DNA of 15,921 nt. Source: Pseudomonadota bacterium. GTDB lineage: Bacteria > Myxococcota > Myxococcia > Myxococcales > Myxococcaceae. The notes beneath the pieces were generated by a model, which did not search any database, was not told the DNA's origin, and saw only the letters and a list, made by a program, of their open reading frames with translations. A program made the translations under genes and the position numbers. The stretch's first letter is position 1. Each line of letters begins with the position of its first letter. The stretch is taken from contig JAFADT010000990.1 in the NCBI GenBank assembly GCA_023424585.1, positions 1-15,921 of the forward strand, in the 5' to 3' direction. This document shows positions 1-7,279 of the stretch, piece by piece.

Positions 1-155
1 GTGGCGAGAACCGTGGCGGCGAGCGCGGTGAGCGGCCCGAGCGCGGTGAGCGCCATGGCGGTTCCGGCGGTGGCAACAACGGGGGCGGCAGCACGCCTCC
101 TGCGGCGTCCGGTGGGGGCTCATCGGAGCCGTCCAGCGGTGGCGGCGAAGGCTGA
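1..155 (+). CDS. C-terminal low-complexity tail of an unidentified protein (5' end outside window)
   Basis: Reading the third frame from base 3 gives 50 residues to a TGA at 153-155. The stretch begins with Gly-Glu-Arg repeats and continues as a Gly/Ser/Asn/Pro-rich run ending in GGGEG. This composition is that of a disordered C-terminal tail, as found on many GC-rich bacterial RNA-binding or scaffold proteins, but no domain is visible and the protein cannot be named. The first frame is also open, to 195, but gives an Ala/Val-rich peptide that looks like the frame shadow of Gly-rich codons, so the third frame is preferred. A strong hairpin terminator lies 50 bp after the stop, which agrees with a gene ending here on this strand. 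Confidence 0.5.
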   Translation, partial: GENRGGERGERPERGERHGGSGGGNNGGGSTPPAASGGGSSEPSSGGGEG

Positions 156-204
156 GGCCGTGCGCGACCCCGGGCCCCATGAGCCCGGTCCGTGAGTGAC
201 AGCG

Positions 205-236
205 AAGGCCCGGTGGGTGCACACCCGCCGGGCCTT
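205..236 (+). terminator. Intrinsic-type hairpin terminator
   Basis: A 9-bp perfect outer stem (AAGGCCCGG at 205-213 with CCGGGCCTT at 228-236) continues through a T-G wobble into a 4-bp inner stem (GGGT with ACCC) closed by a 4-nt loop. There is no long T tract after it, as is common in very GC-rich genomes. It follows the stop of the left-edge gene and probably ends its transcript; the stem is symmetrical and could act in either direction. Confidence 0.75.
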
Positions 237-276
237 CTGCATTGGAGCCCGTGTTCAGCGGCCTGATGTCAGCAGG

Positions 277-640
277 CCTCGCGGACACGCTGCCTGACGG
301 TCCCCTCGCCCTTGCGCCAAGCCGCGAGCGGCAGCCGATGTCCACGGTCCTCGCGGGCATGCCGCCTGAGGCTTCCCCTTGCCACCCGCCAAGCCGCGAG
401 CGGCAGCCGATGTCTACCTTCCCCGCGGACACAGCCCGACGGCTCCCCTCGCCCTCGCGTCGAATTGCGAGCAGCAGCCGAACCCACCTTCCTCGCGGAC
501 ACAGGGCCTGATGCCTCCCCTTTCCCCGTGCCAAGTCGATGCCCACTGTCCTCGCGGACACACCGCCTGACGCCTCCCCTTTCCCCCGCGCCGAATTGCG
601 AGCAGCAGCCGATATCCACCTTCACATGGCCTGACGCCTC
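277..640. repeat. Degenerate tandem repeat array, about 70-bp units
   Basis: Five units can be aligned on a CCTCGCGGACAC-like start followed by GCCTGA and a CTCCCCT-like stretch. They run 277-348, 349-420, 421-490, 491-549 and 550-622, with a partial sixth copy to about 640. Units 1 and 2 share an identical 28-bp block (315-342 and 387-414, exactly 72 bp apart). Units 3 and 5 share a 21-bp block (461-481 and 592-612). Unit 4 is shortened to about 59 bp. Unit lengths of 72, 72, 70, 59 and about 73 bp are not all multiples of three, so no single reading frame is kept across the array and it is unlikely to be coding. The open frames over it give repetitive Arg/Gly-rich peptides on both strands. 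Confidence 0.8.
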
Positions 641-865
641 CGCTTGAACCAAGGCACGAGCCGTCCGGCGGCCTCCGTCTGATGACCGCGAGTCCAGCGG
701 GCACGCTGCCTTGGAGTTCCACCTGAAAACGCAGCACGAGCGACCTTGCGGGAGGCGGCCCTGGCGCCGCCGCTTGAACCAAAGTGCGAGCCGTCAGACG
801 GCAGGACGGTGTCGGATTGACTTCAACGAGGTCCAGCCGCGGGCACACTGCTCACCTTGGGAGGA
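634..865. repeat. Pair of diverged direct repeats, about 130 bp apart
   Basis: The block CGCTTGAACCAA at 641-652 recurs at 771-782. In both places it is followed by a similar GCGAGCCGTC or ACGAGCCGTC stretch, then by a GTCCAGC...GGGCAC.CTG...CTTGG.AG segment (from about 692 in the first copy and about 831 in the second). This looks like an old duplication of about 130 bp next to the shorter tandem array. No open frame is conserved between the copies. Function unknown. Confidence 0.5.
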
Positions 866-1210
866 GCACGCATCGCATGGCGGCGGGCGTCGGCGGCCGG
901 TTCGTGAGGGAGCACGAAGGCACCTCGGGCCATGGCCTTCTGTGGCTTCGCCCAGCCCGCCCTCCCGCATGGTGACCGGCCGGGCGGACGAGGACCGTGC
1001 ATGTGCGGACAACGTCCGCTCCGGCGGGAGGGGAGGGCTGGTTCCCAGGGGCAGGGTTTGGCTACGGTGGCACTTCCACACCGGGGGGCGTCGTTCACCT
1101 TCTGGCCCGTTTGAATCGCCTGGGATGAACCGCTCGCCTCCGCGCCTTCGCACGCTCCTGGACTCCCGCGACCTGGCCGCGCCGGGCGGGAAGCACACCG
1201 GGAGGAGGCC
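866..1210. other. Non-coding stretch upstream of the YihY-family gene
   Basis: No convincing gene is seen here on either strand: the long open frames give Arg/Pro/Gly/Ser-rich translations with no recognisable domain. It should hold the promoter of the YihY-family gene, but I see no clear -35/-10 pair; a TACGGT near 1063 is only a weak -10 candidate. A 29-codon frame (ATG 1125 to TGA 1212-1214) ends on top of the possible GTG start at 1211 but has no good ribosome-binding site. Confidence 0.4.
1200..1208 (+). promoter_or_regulatory. Ribosome-binding site that sets the YihY-family start
   Basis: GGGAGGAGG lies 8 nt before the ATG at 1217 but only 2 nt before an in-frame GTG at 1211. This spacing favours the ATG. 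Confidence 0.7.
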
Positions 1211-1216
1211 GTGACC

Positions 1217-2617
1217 ATGGCCCGGAAGCTGTCCTGGCGCGTCCGGCGGCCCCTGGTACGGGTGCGAGCCTGGGCGCTCCAGACGGCGGCCCGTGTGTGG
1301 GCGCCCATCGGGGCCACGTCAGGCGGTCGCTTCGCGGCGGACATCTTCTTCGCGGCGCGCACCGTGGCGCGCGGCTTCATGGGCGAGAACCTGCGCCTGC
1401 GTGCCGCCGCGCTCACGTACATCAGCATGTTCTCGCTGGTGCCGCTGCTGACCGTGGGCATCGTGCTCCTGCGCACGCTCCACCAGGAGCAGTTCCAGCG
1501 GAAGCTGCGCTTCGTCATCTCCGAGGTGCTGGCCCCCGGGGTCAGCGAGGAGTCCGCCGCCCTGCTCGACCGGTTCCTGCACCCGGGCGACTCCATCGCG
1601 GTGGGCAGCGTGGGCTTCCTCGCGGTGCTGCTGTCAGCGGGCTCACTGCTGCGCCACATCGACGGCGCGGTGAACGAGCTGTGGGGCATCCGGCGCCAGC
1701 GCCCGTGGCTCACGCGGCTGGCCATCTACGCCGGGCTGCTGCTGCTGGGCCCCATCTTCATGGCCATCTCCTTCTCGGGCACGGGCCGGGTCCGCGTGTT
1801 CCTGCAGACCTACGCGCCCTCCGCGCCCCTGTTCATCGCCGTGGGCACCACGCTCATCGCCATGGGCAGCCTGACGCTGCTCTACCTCTGGACGCCCTAC
1901 GCCCACGTGCGCGTGCGCTCGGCGCTGGCGGGCGGCCTGGTGGCCGGCCTGGGGTGGATGCTGGCGAAGCAGGTGTACGCGGAGTTCGCCGCGCGCAGCT
2001 TCCTCTACAACCCGCTCTACGCGTCGCTGGGCGCCCTGCCCCTGTTCCTCGCCTGGGTGTACGTGAGCTGGCTGGTGATGCTGTTCGGCGCCCGGCTGTC
2101 CTACGCCGTGGAGCACGTCTCCTTCCGCGACTCCCTCTTCGCCTTCGGCAGCCACCCGCGCGCCCACGAGCTGGTGGCCGCGCGCGTCGCCCAGGACGTC
2201 ACCCTGTGCTGGGTGGATGGCCGCACCCCGCCCCTGCCCCGGGAGCTGGCCACGCGGCTGCGCGTGCCGGAGTCGCTGGTGCACGAGGTGGTGGACCGGA
2301 TGGTGGAAGCCCGCCTGCTGGAGCGGGCGCGGCGGGGCGGCCTGCGTCCGGCGAAAGACCCCGCCGACATCACCCTCGCCGACACCACGCTCGCTGTGCA
2401 CGGGGTGATGATCACCGGCGGCCCCGACACCTGGACGGGCCCCAAGGCCCCCGGCTTCGAACAATTCGAGCCCTTGTTCCAGGCGGCCGACTGTGCCGGG
2501 GTCGACCTGCTTCGCCGCACCCGGTGGCTGGACCTGGTGACGCCCCTGCGCCCGGGGCTGCTCGCCCCGCCCGCCCCCGAGGCCGCCAAGGCAGCGGCCA
2601 GCGACGGAAATCCGTAA
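1217..2617 (+). CDS. YihY/virulence factor BrkB family inner-membrane protein
   Basis: The 466-residue product matches the YihY/BrkB family, formerly misnamed ribonuclease BN. It has a basic N-terminus, then the family hallmark of an amphipathic stretch leading into AALTYISMFSLVPLLTV (about residues 64-80). Around six membrane segments follow (roughly 65-85, 127-147, 168-187, 204-228, 236-254 and 270-300), with the family-typical HIDGAVNELWGIRR loop near 147-160 and FLYNPLYASLGALPLFLAWVY near 262-282. The last 150 residues are soluble; about 320-380 looks like a winged-helix-type domain, an extension seen in some longer family members. The molecular function of the family is not established. 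ATG 1217 is chosen over GTG 1211 because of the ribosome-binding site. It lies 53 bp before the HU/IHF-family gene on the same strand. Confidence 0.9.
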   Translation: MARKLSWRVRRPLVRVRAWALQTAARVWAPIGATSGGRFAADIFFAARTVARGFMGENLRLRAAALTYISMFSLVPLLTVGIVLLRTLHQEQFQRKLRFVISEVLAPGVSEESAALLDRFLHPGDSIAVGSVGFLAVLLSAGSLLRHIDGAVNELWGIRRQRPWLTRLAIYAGLLLLGPIFMAISFSGTGRVRVFLQTYAPSAPLFIAVGTTLIAMGSLTLLYLWTPYAHVRVRSALAGGLVAGLGWMLAKQVYAEFAARSFLYNPLYASLGALPLFLAWVYVSWLVMLFGARLSYAVEHVSFRDSLFAFGSHPRAHELVAARVAQDVTLCWVDGRTPPLPRELATRLRVPESLVHEVVDRMVEARLLERARRGGLRPAKDPADITLADTTLAVHGVMITGGPDTWTGPKAPGFEQFEPLFQAADCAGVDLLRRTRWLDLVTPLRPGLLAPPAPEAAKAAASDGNP

Positions 2618-2651
2618 CGTTTTTAGAGGGTTGGGAGACCACCCGGCTTGC

Positions 2652-2660
2652 AAGGAGGAG
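2652..2660 (+). promoter_or_regulatory. Ribosome-binding site of the HU/IHF-family gene
   Basis: AAGGAGGAG ends 10 nt before the ATG at 2671. It is the strongest Shine-Dalgarno sequence in the gap and supports the longer start over an internal ATG at 2743, which has only GGGAG at 2732-2736. Confidence 0.6.
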
Positions 2661-2670
2661 GTGTTCTGTT

Positions 2671-3093
2671 ATGTATTCGGATCTCGACCACGGGCCAGAG
2701 AGCCCTGTCACCAAGGGGTCACGGGGTTTGCGGGAGCGTCCGATGCTCAAGTCCGATCTGATCAACATCCTCGTCGCCAAACGAGGCGTGACCCAGAAGC
2801 AGGCGGAGGCGACCATCGAGACGATCTTCGAGTCGATGAAGGACGCCCTCTGCCGCGGGGAGAACATCGAGATTCGCGGGCTTGGCGCCTTCCACGTGAA
2901 GAACTACCAGGGCTACCAGGGCCGCAACCCGAAGACGGGCCAGGTCATCCCGGTGAAGCCCAAGCGCGGCCTGCTCTTCCGCACCGGCAAGGAGCTGCGC
3001 GACCGGGTCAACCGCCCCGCCCCGCTGCAGGCCCAGTCGGACCTGCCGCCCTCCTCCGAGTTCAAGGGCAGCAGCGGCACCGGCACCCTCTAG
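2671..3093 (+). CDS. HU/IHF-family DNA-binding protein (IHF-beta-like)
   Basis: The product is a 140-residue nucleoid-type protein. Residues 25-114 form one complete HU/IHF domain: the helical dimerisation part begins MLKSDLI, and the beta-arm region holds IEIRGLGAF (67-75) and the arm-tip GRNPKTG (84-90), whose proline is the DNA-intercalating residue in the family. It ends with the typical GKELRDRVN. The KSDLI start and the IEIRG block resemble IHF beta more than HU. Two additions are unusual: a 24-residue N-terminal extension and a Pro/Ser/Gly-rich tail of about 26 residues. The extension depends on the start at 2671, supported by a strong ribosome-binding site; a start at 2743 would give a standard N-terminus. 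It bends or bridges DNA, as a homodimer or with a partner. Its stop is 3 bp from the converging sctV stop. Confidence 0.9.
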   Translation: MYSDLDHGPESPVTKGSRGLRERPMLKSDLINILVAKRGVTQKQAEATIETIFESMKDALCRGENIEIRGLGAFHVKNYQGYQGRNPKTGQVIPVKPKRGLLFRTGKELRDRVNRPAPLQAQSDLPPSSEFKGSSGTGTL

Positions 3094-3096
3094 GCC

Positions 3097-5175
3097 TCAC
3101 CGCCCCACGGCGACCGGCGAGAGCCGCCCGATGGGGCGAATCTGCAGGTCCCCATCCAGCTCTCCGTAGGTGAGCACCGCCACGTCCGGGAACGGGCCCT
3201 CGCACAGCTTGCGCAACGGACGGCGGATGTCCGGAGCCGCGAGCAGCACCGCCCGACCTCCCGTGGCGATCTGCCGCACCCCTTCCAGTATCTCCATGAG
3301 GCGCTCCGGCTCTGGCGCGAGCCCCCGGGGGCCGCTGGCGCGCAGCACCTCCTCCACCTCGGGGTCCACGAGGTACGCGTACAGCGGGCCCGTGGGCGCG
3401 AACTGGTGGCTCAGGTAGCGGTGCAGGGCCTGACGGCAGCGCTCGGCCAGGGCCGCCGCGTCGCCTTCGGTGGTGGGCGCCACGAGCGCCTCCAGGATGG
3501 CGCGCAGGTCGCGGATGCTCACCTGCTCCTGCACGAGCCGCCGCAGCACGTCCACCAGCAGCGGCAGCGGCACCTTCTGCAGCGCTTCCTTCACCAGCAC
3601 GGGACACTGGGCCTCCAGCCCCTCCAGCAGCCCCTGCACCTCCTGGAGTCCCAGCAGCGCGGAGGCGCGCAGGCGCAGCACCGCCCGCAGGTGGTCCGCG
3701 ATGAGCTCCGACGGCTTGCGCAGCGGCACCTGGGCCAGCTCCAGCCGGGAGCGGGCTCCCTCCCCCACGCGGCTGATGGGCCGCCCGCTGGCGGGCTCCA
3801 CCGACGCCTCCGCCTGGACCTCCAGGAAGGCCAGCTCGGCCGGGGGAACGAGCGCGTACAGGGCGCCGGGCTGCACCACGCCGCCACCGGCGGGCACTTC
3901 GTCCAGGAGGATGCGGTACTCCCCCGGGCCCAGGTAGGCGGCGTGGGTCCGTACCCGGATGCCGGGGATGCGCACGCCCAGTTCAAAGAACAGCTCGTCG
4001 CGCACGGCGTTCAGCACCGTGTGGACGAAGGCGCCTCCGTCCGCCTCCGCCAGCGGCGTCAGTTGCGCGGACAGGTCCAGCGTGAGCGGCGTCACCCCGA
4101 CCGGCGCCTTCGCGCTCTCCGGAGGCTTGCCCGCGGACCCAGGCTGCGTTTCGGCTCCCGGGGAGGCCTCCGCTTTCACCTGGAGCTTCTCCGACGCCTG
4201 GCCCTTGCGCCGCAGCGCATACCCGAGCCCTCCGAGCCCCGCGGCCAGGACGAGGAAGGTCACGTGCGGCATGCCCGGCATCAAGGCCAGCGCGACACAC
4301 AGGCCCGCGACGGTGGCCAGCGTGCGGAAGTCACCGAAGAACTGGGAGCCGATCTCCGACCCGAGCGAGTCCTCCTCCTTCTCCGCCGCCACCCGCGTGA
4401 CGACGAGGCCCGCGGCCACCGCGATGCACAGCGAGGGCACCTGGGACACGAGCCCGTCGCCGATGGCGATGAGGGCGAAGGTGGCGGCGGCCTCGGAGAA
4501 GGACTGACCGTTCTGCAACACGCCAATGAGGGTGCCGCCCAGCAGGTTCACCGCGACGATGACGAGGCCCGCGACGACGTCGCCCTTCACGAACTTCATC
4601 GCGCCGTCCATGGCGCCGAACATCTGGGACTCGCGCTCCAGGTCGCGCCGTCGCCGCCGGGCCATCGTCTGGTCGATGGCGCCCGCGCGCAGGTCCGCGT
4701 CGATGGACATCTGCTTGCCGGGCATCGCGTCCAGCGTGAAGCGGGCGGACACCTCCGCGACCCGCTCCGCGCCCTTGGTCACCACCAGCAACTGCACGAG
4801 CGTGAGGATGGCGAACACCACCGCGCCCACCACGTAGTCGCCTCGCACCACGAATTCACCGAAGGCCTGGATGACCTCGCCCGCATGCCCCTCGGAGAGG
4901 GCCAGGCGCGTGGACGACACGTTGAGCGACAGCCGGAACAGCGTGGTGAAGAGCAGCAGGGTGGGGAACGACGTCACCCGCAGCGCGTCCCTCGCGTTCA
5001 GCGCCGCGACCAGCAGCGCCACCGCCGCAGCCAGGTTCACCGCGAGCCCCACGTCGAGCAGCCACGCCGGCAACGGGATGATGAGCGCCCCCAGCACGGC
5101 GGCCATCGCCACGGCGAGGACGACATCGGAGGACTGGCGGGCCTTCAGCAAGACCTTCAGGAAGGGGGGCATCAT
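3097..5175 (-). CDS. sctV: T3SS export gate protein SctV (FlhA/YscV/InvA family)
   Basis: This 692-residue protein is the large export-gate subunit of a type III secretion system. The N-terminal half carries about eight membrane segments (first near 17-58, last near 285-320). The FHIPEP-family signature is clear at 145-160 (RFTLDAMPGKQMSIDA). An acidic/basic linker at about 321-360 leads to the cytosolic C-terminal domain (about 360-692), which in the family forms a nonameric ring that receives substrates and chaperones. Length is typical. Two adjacent ATG codons (5175 and 5172) are possible; the first forms an ATGA overlap with the sctU stop, indicating translational coupling. It is the last gene of the operon. 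The flagellar paralogue FlhA is a less likely identity, because the operon carries SctJ and rod-type genes and no flagellin or hook genes. Confidence 0.95.
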   Translation of the reverse strand: MMPPFLKVLLKARQSSDVVLAVAMAAVLGALIIPLPAWLLDVGLAVNLAAAVALLVAALNARDALRVTSFPTLLLFTTLFRLSLNVSSTRLALSEGHAGEVIQAFGEFVVRGDYVVGAVVFAILTLVQLLVVTKGAERVAEVSARFTLDAMPGKQMSIDADLRAGAIDQTMARRRRRDLERESQMFGAMDGAMKFVKGDVVAGLVIVAVNLLGGTLIGVLQNGQSFSEAAATFALIAIGDGLVSQVPSLCIAVAAGLVVTRVAAEKEEDSLGSEIGSQFFGDFRTLATVAGLCVALALMPGMPHVTFLVLAAGLGGLGYALRRKGQASEKLQVKAEASPGAETQPGSAGKPPESAKAPVGVTPLTLDLSAQLTPLAEADGGAFVHTVLNAVRDELFFELGVRIPGIRVRTHAAYLGPGEYRILLDEVPAGGGVVQPGALYALVPPAELAFLEVQAEASVEPASGRPISRVGEGARSRLELAQVPLRKPSELIADHLRAVLRLRASALLGLQEVQGLLEGLEAQCPVLVKEALQKVPLPLLVDVLRRLVQEQVSIRDLRAILEALVAPTTEGDAAALAERCRQALHRYLSHQFAPTGPLYAYLVDPEVEEVLRASGPRGLAPEPERLMEILEGVRQIATGGRAVLLAAPDIRRPLRKLCEGPFPDVAVLTYGELDGDLQIRPIGRLSPVAVGR

Positions 5176-6218
5176 GTCTGTCTCCGTGGACGGTCGTCCG
5201 GCGCGCGAAGCTCCATCGCGGTCCGCAACACGACGGCCGCCGCCTGGTACAGCTCCTCGGGGATGGACTCGCCGACGTCGAAGTGGATGAGGCTACGGGC
5301 CAGCGGCACGTCCCGGACCACGGGGATGCCCTGCCGGCGCGCCTCCTCCTTGAGCGCGAGCGCGTCCTGCTCCCGGCCCTTGGCCACGAGGTAGGGCGCG
5401 TCGCATTCGCCCGCGTCGTAGCGGAGCGCGACCGCGATGTGCGTGGGGTTGACGATCACTGCGGTGGCCTTCTGCACTCCACGTGCCGGTCCCCCCTGCG
5501 CCAGTTGGCGATGCAGGGCCCTTCGTTGTCCCTTGTGACGCGGGTCGCCCTCGCTCTCCTTGTGCTCTCGTTTGACCTCTTCGCGGGTCATCATCAGCTC
5601 GCGCCGGTGCCTGCGCCGGGCGAGCGCGCAGTCCACCGCGCCGCACCCCAGCACCACCCACGCCAGTCGCGTCACCAGCGCCGCCAGCCTGCCGACGAGG
5701 AACTCCCATCCCCGGCTTCCCTCGAGCCACGCGGCCCGCAGGGCATCGGGGCCGACCTCCTCCACCTCGTTCCAGACGATGAGGGCCAGCAGGGCCGCCA
5801 CGAGCAGCGCCTTGCCCAGCTCGACCAGCGGCCGAACGCTGAAGAGGCGCTTGAGGCCCGCGATGGGATTGATGCGCTCGAAATCCGGCGCGGCATGGCG
5901 TGCATCCAGGTCGAAGCCCACCGTGGCCACGGAGACCACCAGCGACGCGACAAAGGCTCCTCCCAAGGCAGGGCCGCACAGCCGGGCAGCGACCCACGCG
6001 CCCTCCTCCCATGCGCCCGCGAGGGTCTGTTCCAGCATCAACTTCGCGGCCCAGTCCTTCAGCCGGGCGAAGCCCTCGGGTGCGCATGCGATGAAGCCGA
6101 GCAGCCCTCCCAATGTCGTCGCGCCGGAGGACACCATCCGGCTTCGAGGAAGCTGCCCCTTGCGCCTGGCCTCGCGCAGCCGTTTCGTGGTGGGCTGCTC
6201 CGTCTTCTCGCCACTCAT
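5172..6218 (-). CDS. sctU: T3SS export switch protein SctU (FlhB/YscU family)
   Basis: The 348-residue protein starts MSGEKTEQPTTKRLREARRK, the characteristic N-terminus of the family. Four membrane segments follow (about 30-47, 84-103, 132-150 and 172-195), then a charged cytosolic linker. The autocleavage motif NPTH is at residues 257-260 within VIVNPTHIAVALRY. In the family, cleavage between Asn and Pro sets the substrate-specificity switch from early rod/needle subunits to later substrates. All key residues are present, so switching should be functional. It overlaps sctT upstream and sctV downstream by 4 bp each (ATGA). Confidence 0.95.
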   Translation of the reverse strand: MSGEKTEQPTTKRLREARRKGQLPRSRMVSSGATTLGGLLGFIACAPEGFARLKDWAAKLMLEQTLAGAWEEGAWVAARLCGPALGGAFVASLVVSVATVGFDLDARHAAPDFERINPIAGLKRLFSVRPLVELGKALLVAALLALIVWNEVEEVGPDALRAAWLEGSRGWEFLVGRLAALVTRLAWVVLGCGAVDCALARRRHRRELMMTREEVKREHKESEGDPRHKGQRRALHRQLAQGGPARGVQKATAVIVNPTHIAVALRYDAGECDAPYLVAKGREQDALALKEEARRQGIPVVRDVPLARSLIHFDVGESIPEELYQAAAVVLRTAMELRAPDDRPRRQT

Positions 6219-7009
6219 CGCGAGACCTCGCCCAGCAGCGCCAGCGCCCCCTCCGTCGAAGCCACGCCCGCGAGCAGCCGCTCACACAGCAGCCCCACGC
6301 CCAGCCACAGCAGCGCGCCACCTCCGAGGATTCGCAGCGGAGCCCCCGACTCCTGGAGGTTCACCTGCGCCGCGGCCCTCGATGCCATGCCCAGGAAGCC
6401 ATCCACCGCGAGCGATGCGGCCGCCACCGGAGCGCCCACCGCGAACCCCGTGGCCATGGCGCCCCCCACCATCACCACGACCTGTAGTGCCGAGGCCTCC
6501 GTGGGCACGAAGGCCCCCAGCCGCACCACTCCGAAGCCGCGCAGCAGGGCGGAGAGCACCACGGGAAAGAGCGCGCCGGACACCACCCTCGCCACCAGCA
6601 GGTGGTACAGCGCATCGCCCGCAGCGGACTCGCGACTTCCCGCCAGCGGAAGGCTCGCCTCCGCGGAGGTTCCTCGAAAGAGGTCGATGAAGCGGCCCCC
6701 CATCCTCGCCGCGTCGAAGGGCAGCGCGGACACGAGGCCCACGGAGACGCCATAGGCCAGCTCACGAACCACGAGCGCCGCCATCACCACCGGCGTCTCC
6801 ACCGTGCCGCTGAACTGCACGCCCGCCTCGAGGTGCAGGAAGAGCGACAGCGCGAGCACCAGGCCCAGCCGGACCGTCGTCGGCGCGGCCTGTCCCCCCA
6901 GCAATGGGCAGAGGAACGCGATGGGCACGAGCCGGGCCGCGCACAGCGCCACCGCGACCACGTGCGGCCCCAGGGAGCGGAGCTGTTCACCCCAGACCTC
7001 CGGGTTCAC
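6215..7009 (-). CDS. sctT: T3SS export apparatus protein SctT (FliR/YscT family)
   Basis: The 264-residue, highly hydrophobic protein belongs to the FliR/SctT family of core export-gate proteins, which assemble with SctR and SctS into the helical gate complex. Family features include the ARLVPIAFLCPLLGG stretch near the N-terminus, VRELAYGVSVGLVSALPFDAARMGGRFID in the middle (about 93-120), and a TEASALQVVVMVGG region. The open frame extends upstream to 7111, but the GTG at 7009 forms a GTGA overlap with the sctS stop and gives a normal N-terminus (VNPEVW), so it is preferred. The C-terminus overlaps the sctU start by 4 bp. Confidence 0.92.
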   Translation of the reverse strand: MNPEVWGEQLRSLGPHVVAVALCAARLVPIAFLCPLLGGQAAPTTVRLGLVLALSLFLHLEAGVQFSGTVETPVVMAALVVRELAYGVSVGLVSALPFDAARMGGRFIDLFRGTSAEASLPLAGSRESAAGDALYHLLVARVVSGALFPVVLSALLRGFGVVRLGAFVPTEASALQVVVMVGGAMATGFAVGAPVAAASLAVDGFLGMASRAAAQVNLQESGAPLRILGGGALLWLGVGLLCERLLAGVASTEGALALLGEVSR

Positions 7010-7275
7010 AGCGCCACCTCCGCGATGAGCATGAGCAGGTGCTGGGTGAAGCGCGTGAGCTGCCCGGCGATCCACGGCCCCGCGAGCACCAGGGACAGCA
7101 CCGCCGCGCACAGCTTGGGCACCACCGACAGCGTGCTCTCCTGCAGCTGGGTCGTCGCCTGGAAGAGGCTCATCAGGAAACCCACCAGAAGGCTCGCGCC
7201 GATGGGCGGCAGCGAGGCGAGCACCATCAACAGCAGGGCCTCGCGCCCCAGGGTGAGCAGGACGTCCTGGGTCAT
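7006..7275 (-). CDS. sctS: T3SS export apparatus protein SctS (FliQ/YscS family)
   Basis: An 89-residue protein with two membrane helices (about 13-36 and 52-75). It has the family pattern of a conserved LFQATTQLQESTLSVVPK loop between them, so it is the FliQ/SctS subunit of the export gate. The frame is open further upstream to 7326, but the ATG at 7275 gives the expected family length and lies 4 bp after the sctR stop. Its stop overlaps the sctT start. Confidence 0.93.
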   Translation of the reverse strand: MTQDVLLTLGREALLLMVLASLPPIGASLLVGFLMSLFQATTQLQESTLSVVPKLCAAVLSLVLAGPWIAGQLTRFTQHLLMLIAEVAL

Positions 7276-7279
7276 GGCG

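Noticed and set aside
277..640. A CRISPR array
   Set aside because: Units are about 70 bp, diverged and directly abutting, with no short identical repeat separated by unique spacers and no cas genes nearby.
269..652. A 127-codon minus-strand frame across the tandem repeats, with repeated GHRLPLAAWR-type peptides
   Set aside because: The peptide repeats simply reflect the DNA repeats, the unit lengths do not preserve frame across the array, and no ribosome-binding site or domain is visible.
711..1214. Open frames of 134-167 codons on both strands upstream of the YihY-family gene
   Set aside because: Arg/Pro/Ser-rich translations, no recognisable domain and no good ribosome-binding site; treated as non-coding.
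1297..2670. Long upstream extension of the HU/IHF-family frame through the YihY-family gene
   Set aside because: The extension is an Arg/Ala/Pro/Gly-rich shadow of the YihY-family gene; the true start at 2671 has a strong ribosome-binding site.
3406..5394. A 662-codon open frame on the plus strand antisense to sctV and sctU
   Set aside because: Its translation is rich in Arg, Gln and His, without domain patterns, while the opposite strand encodes clear SctV and SctU with signature motifs.
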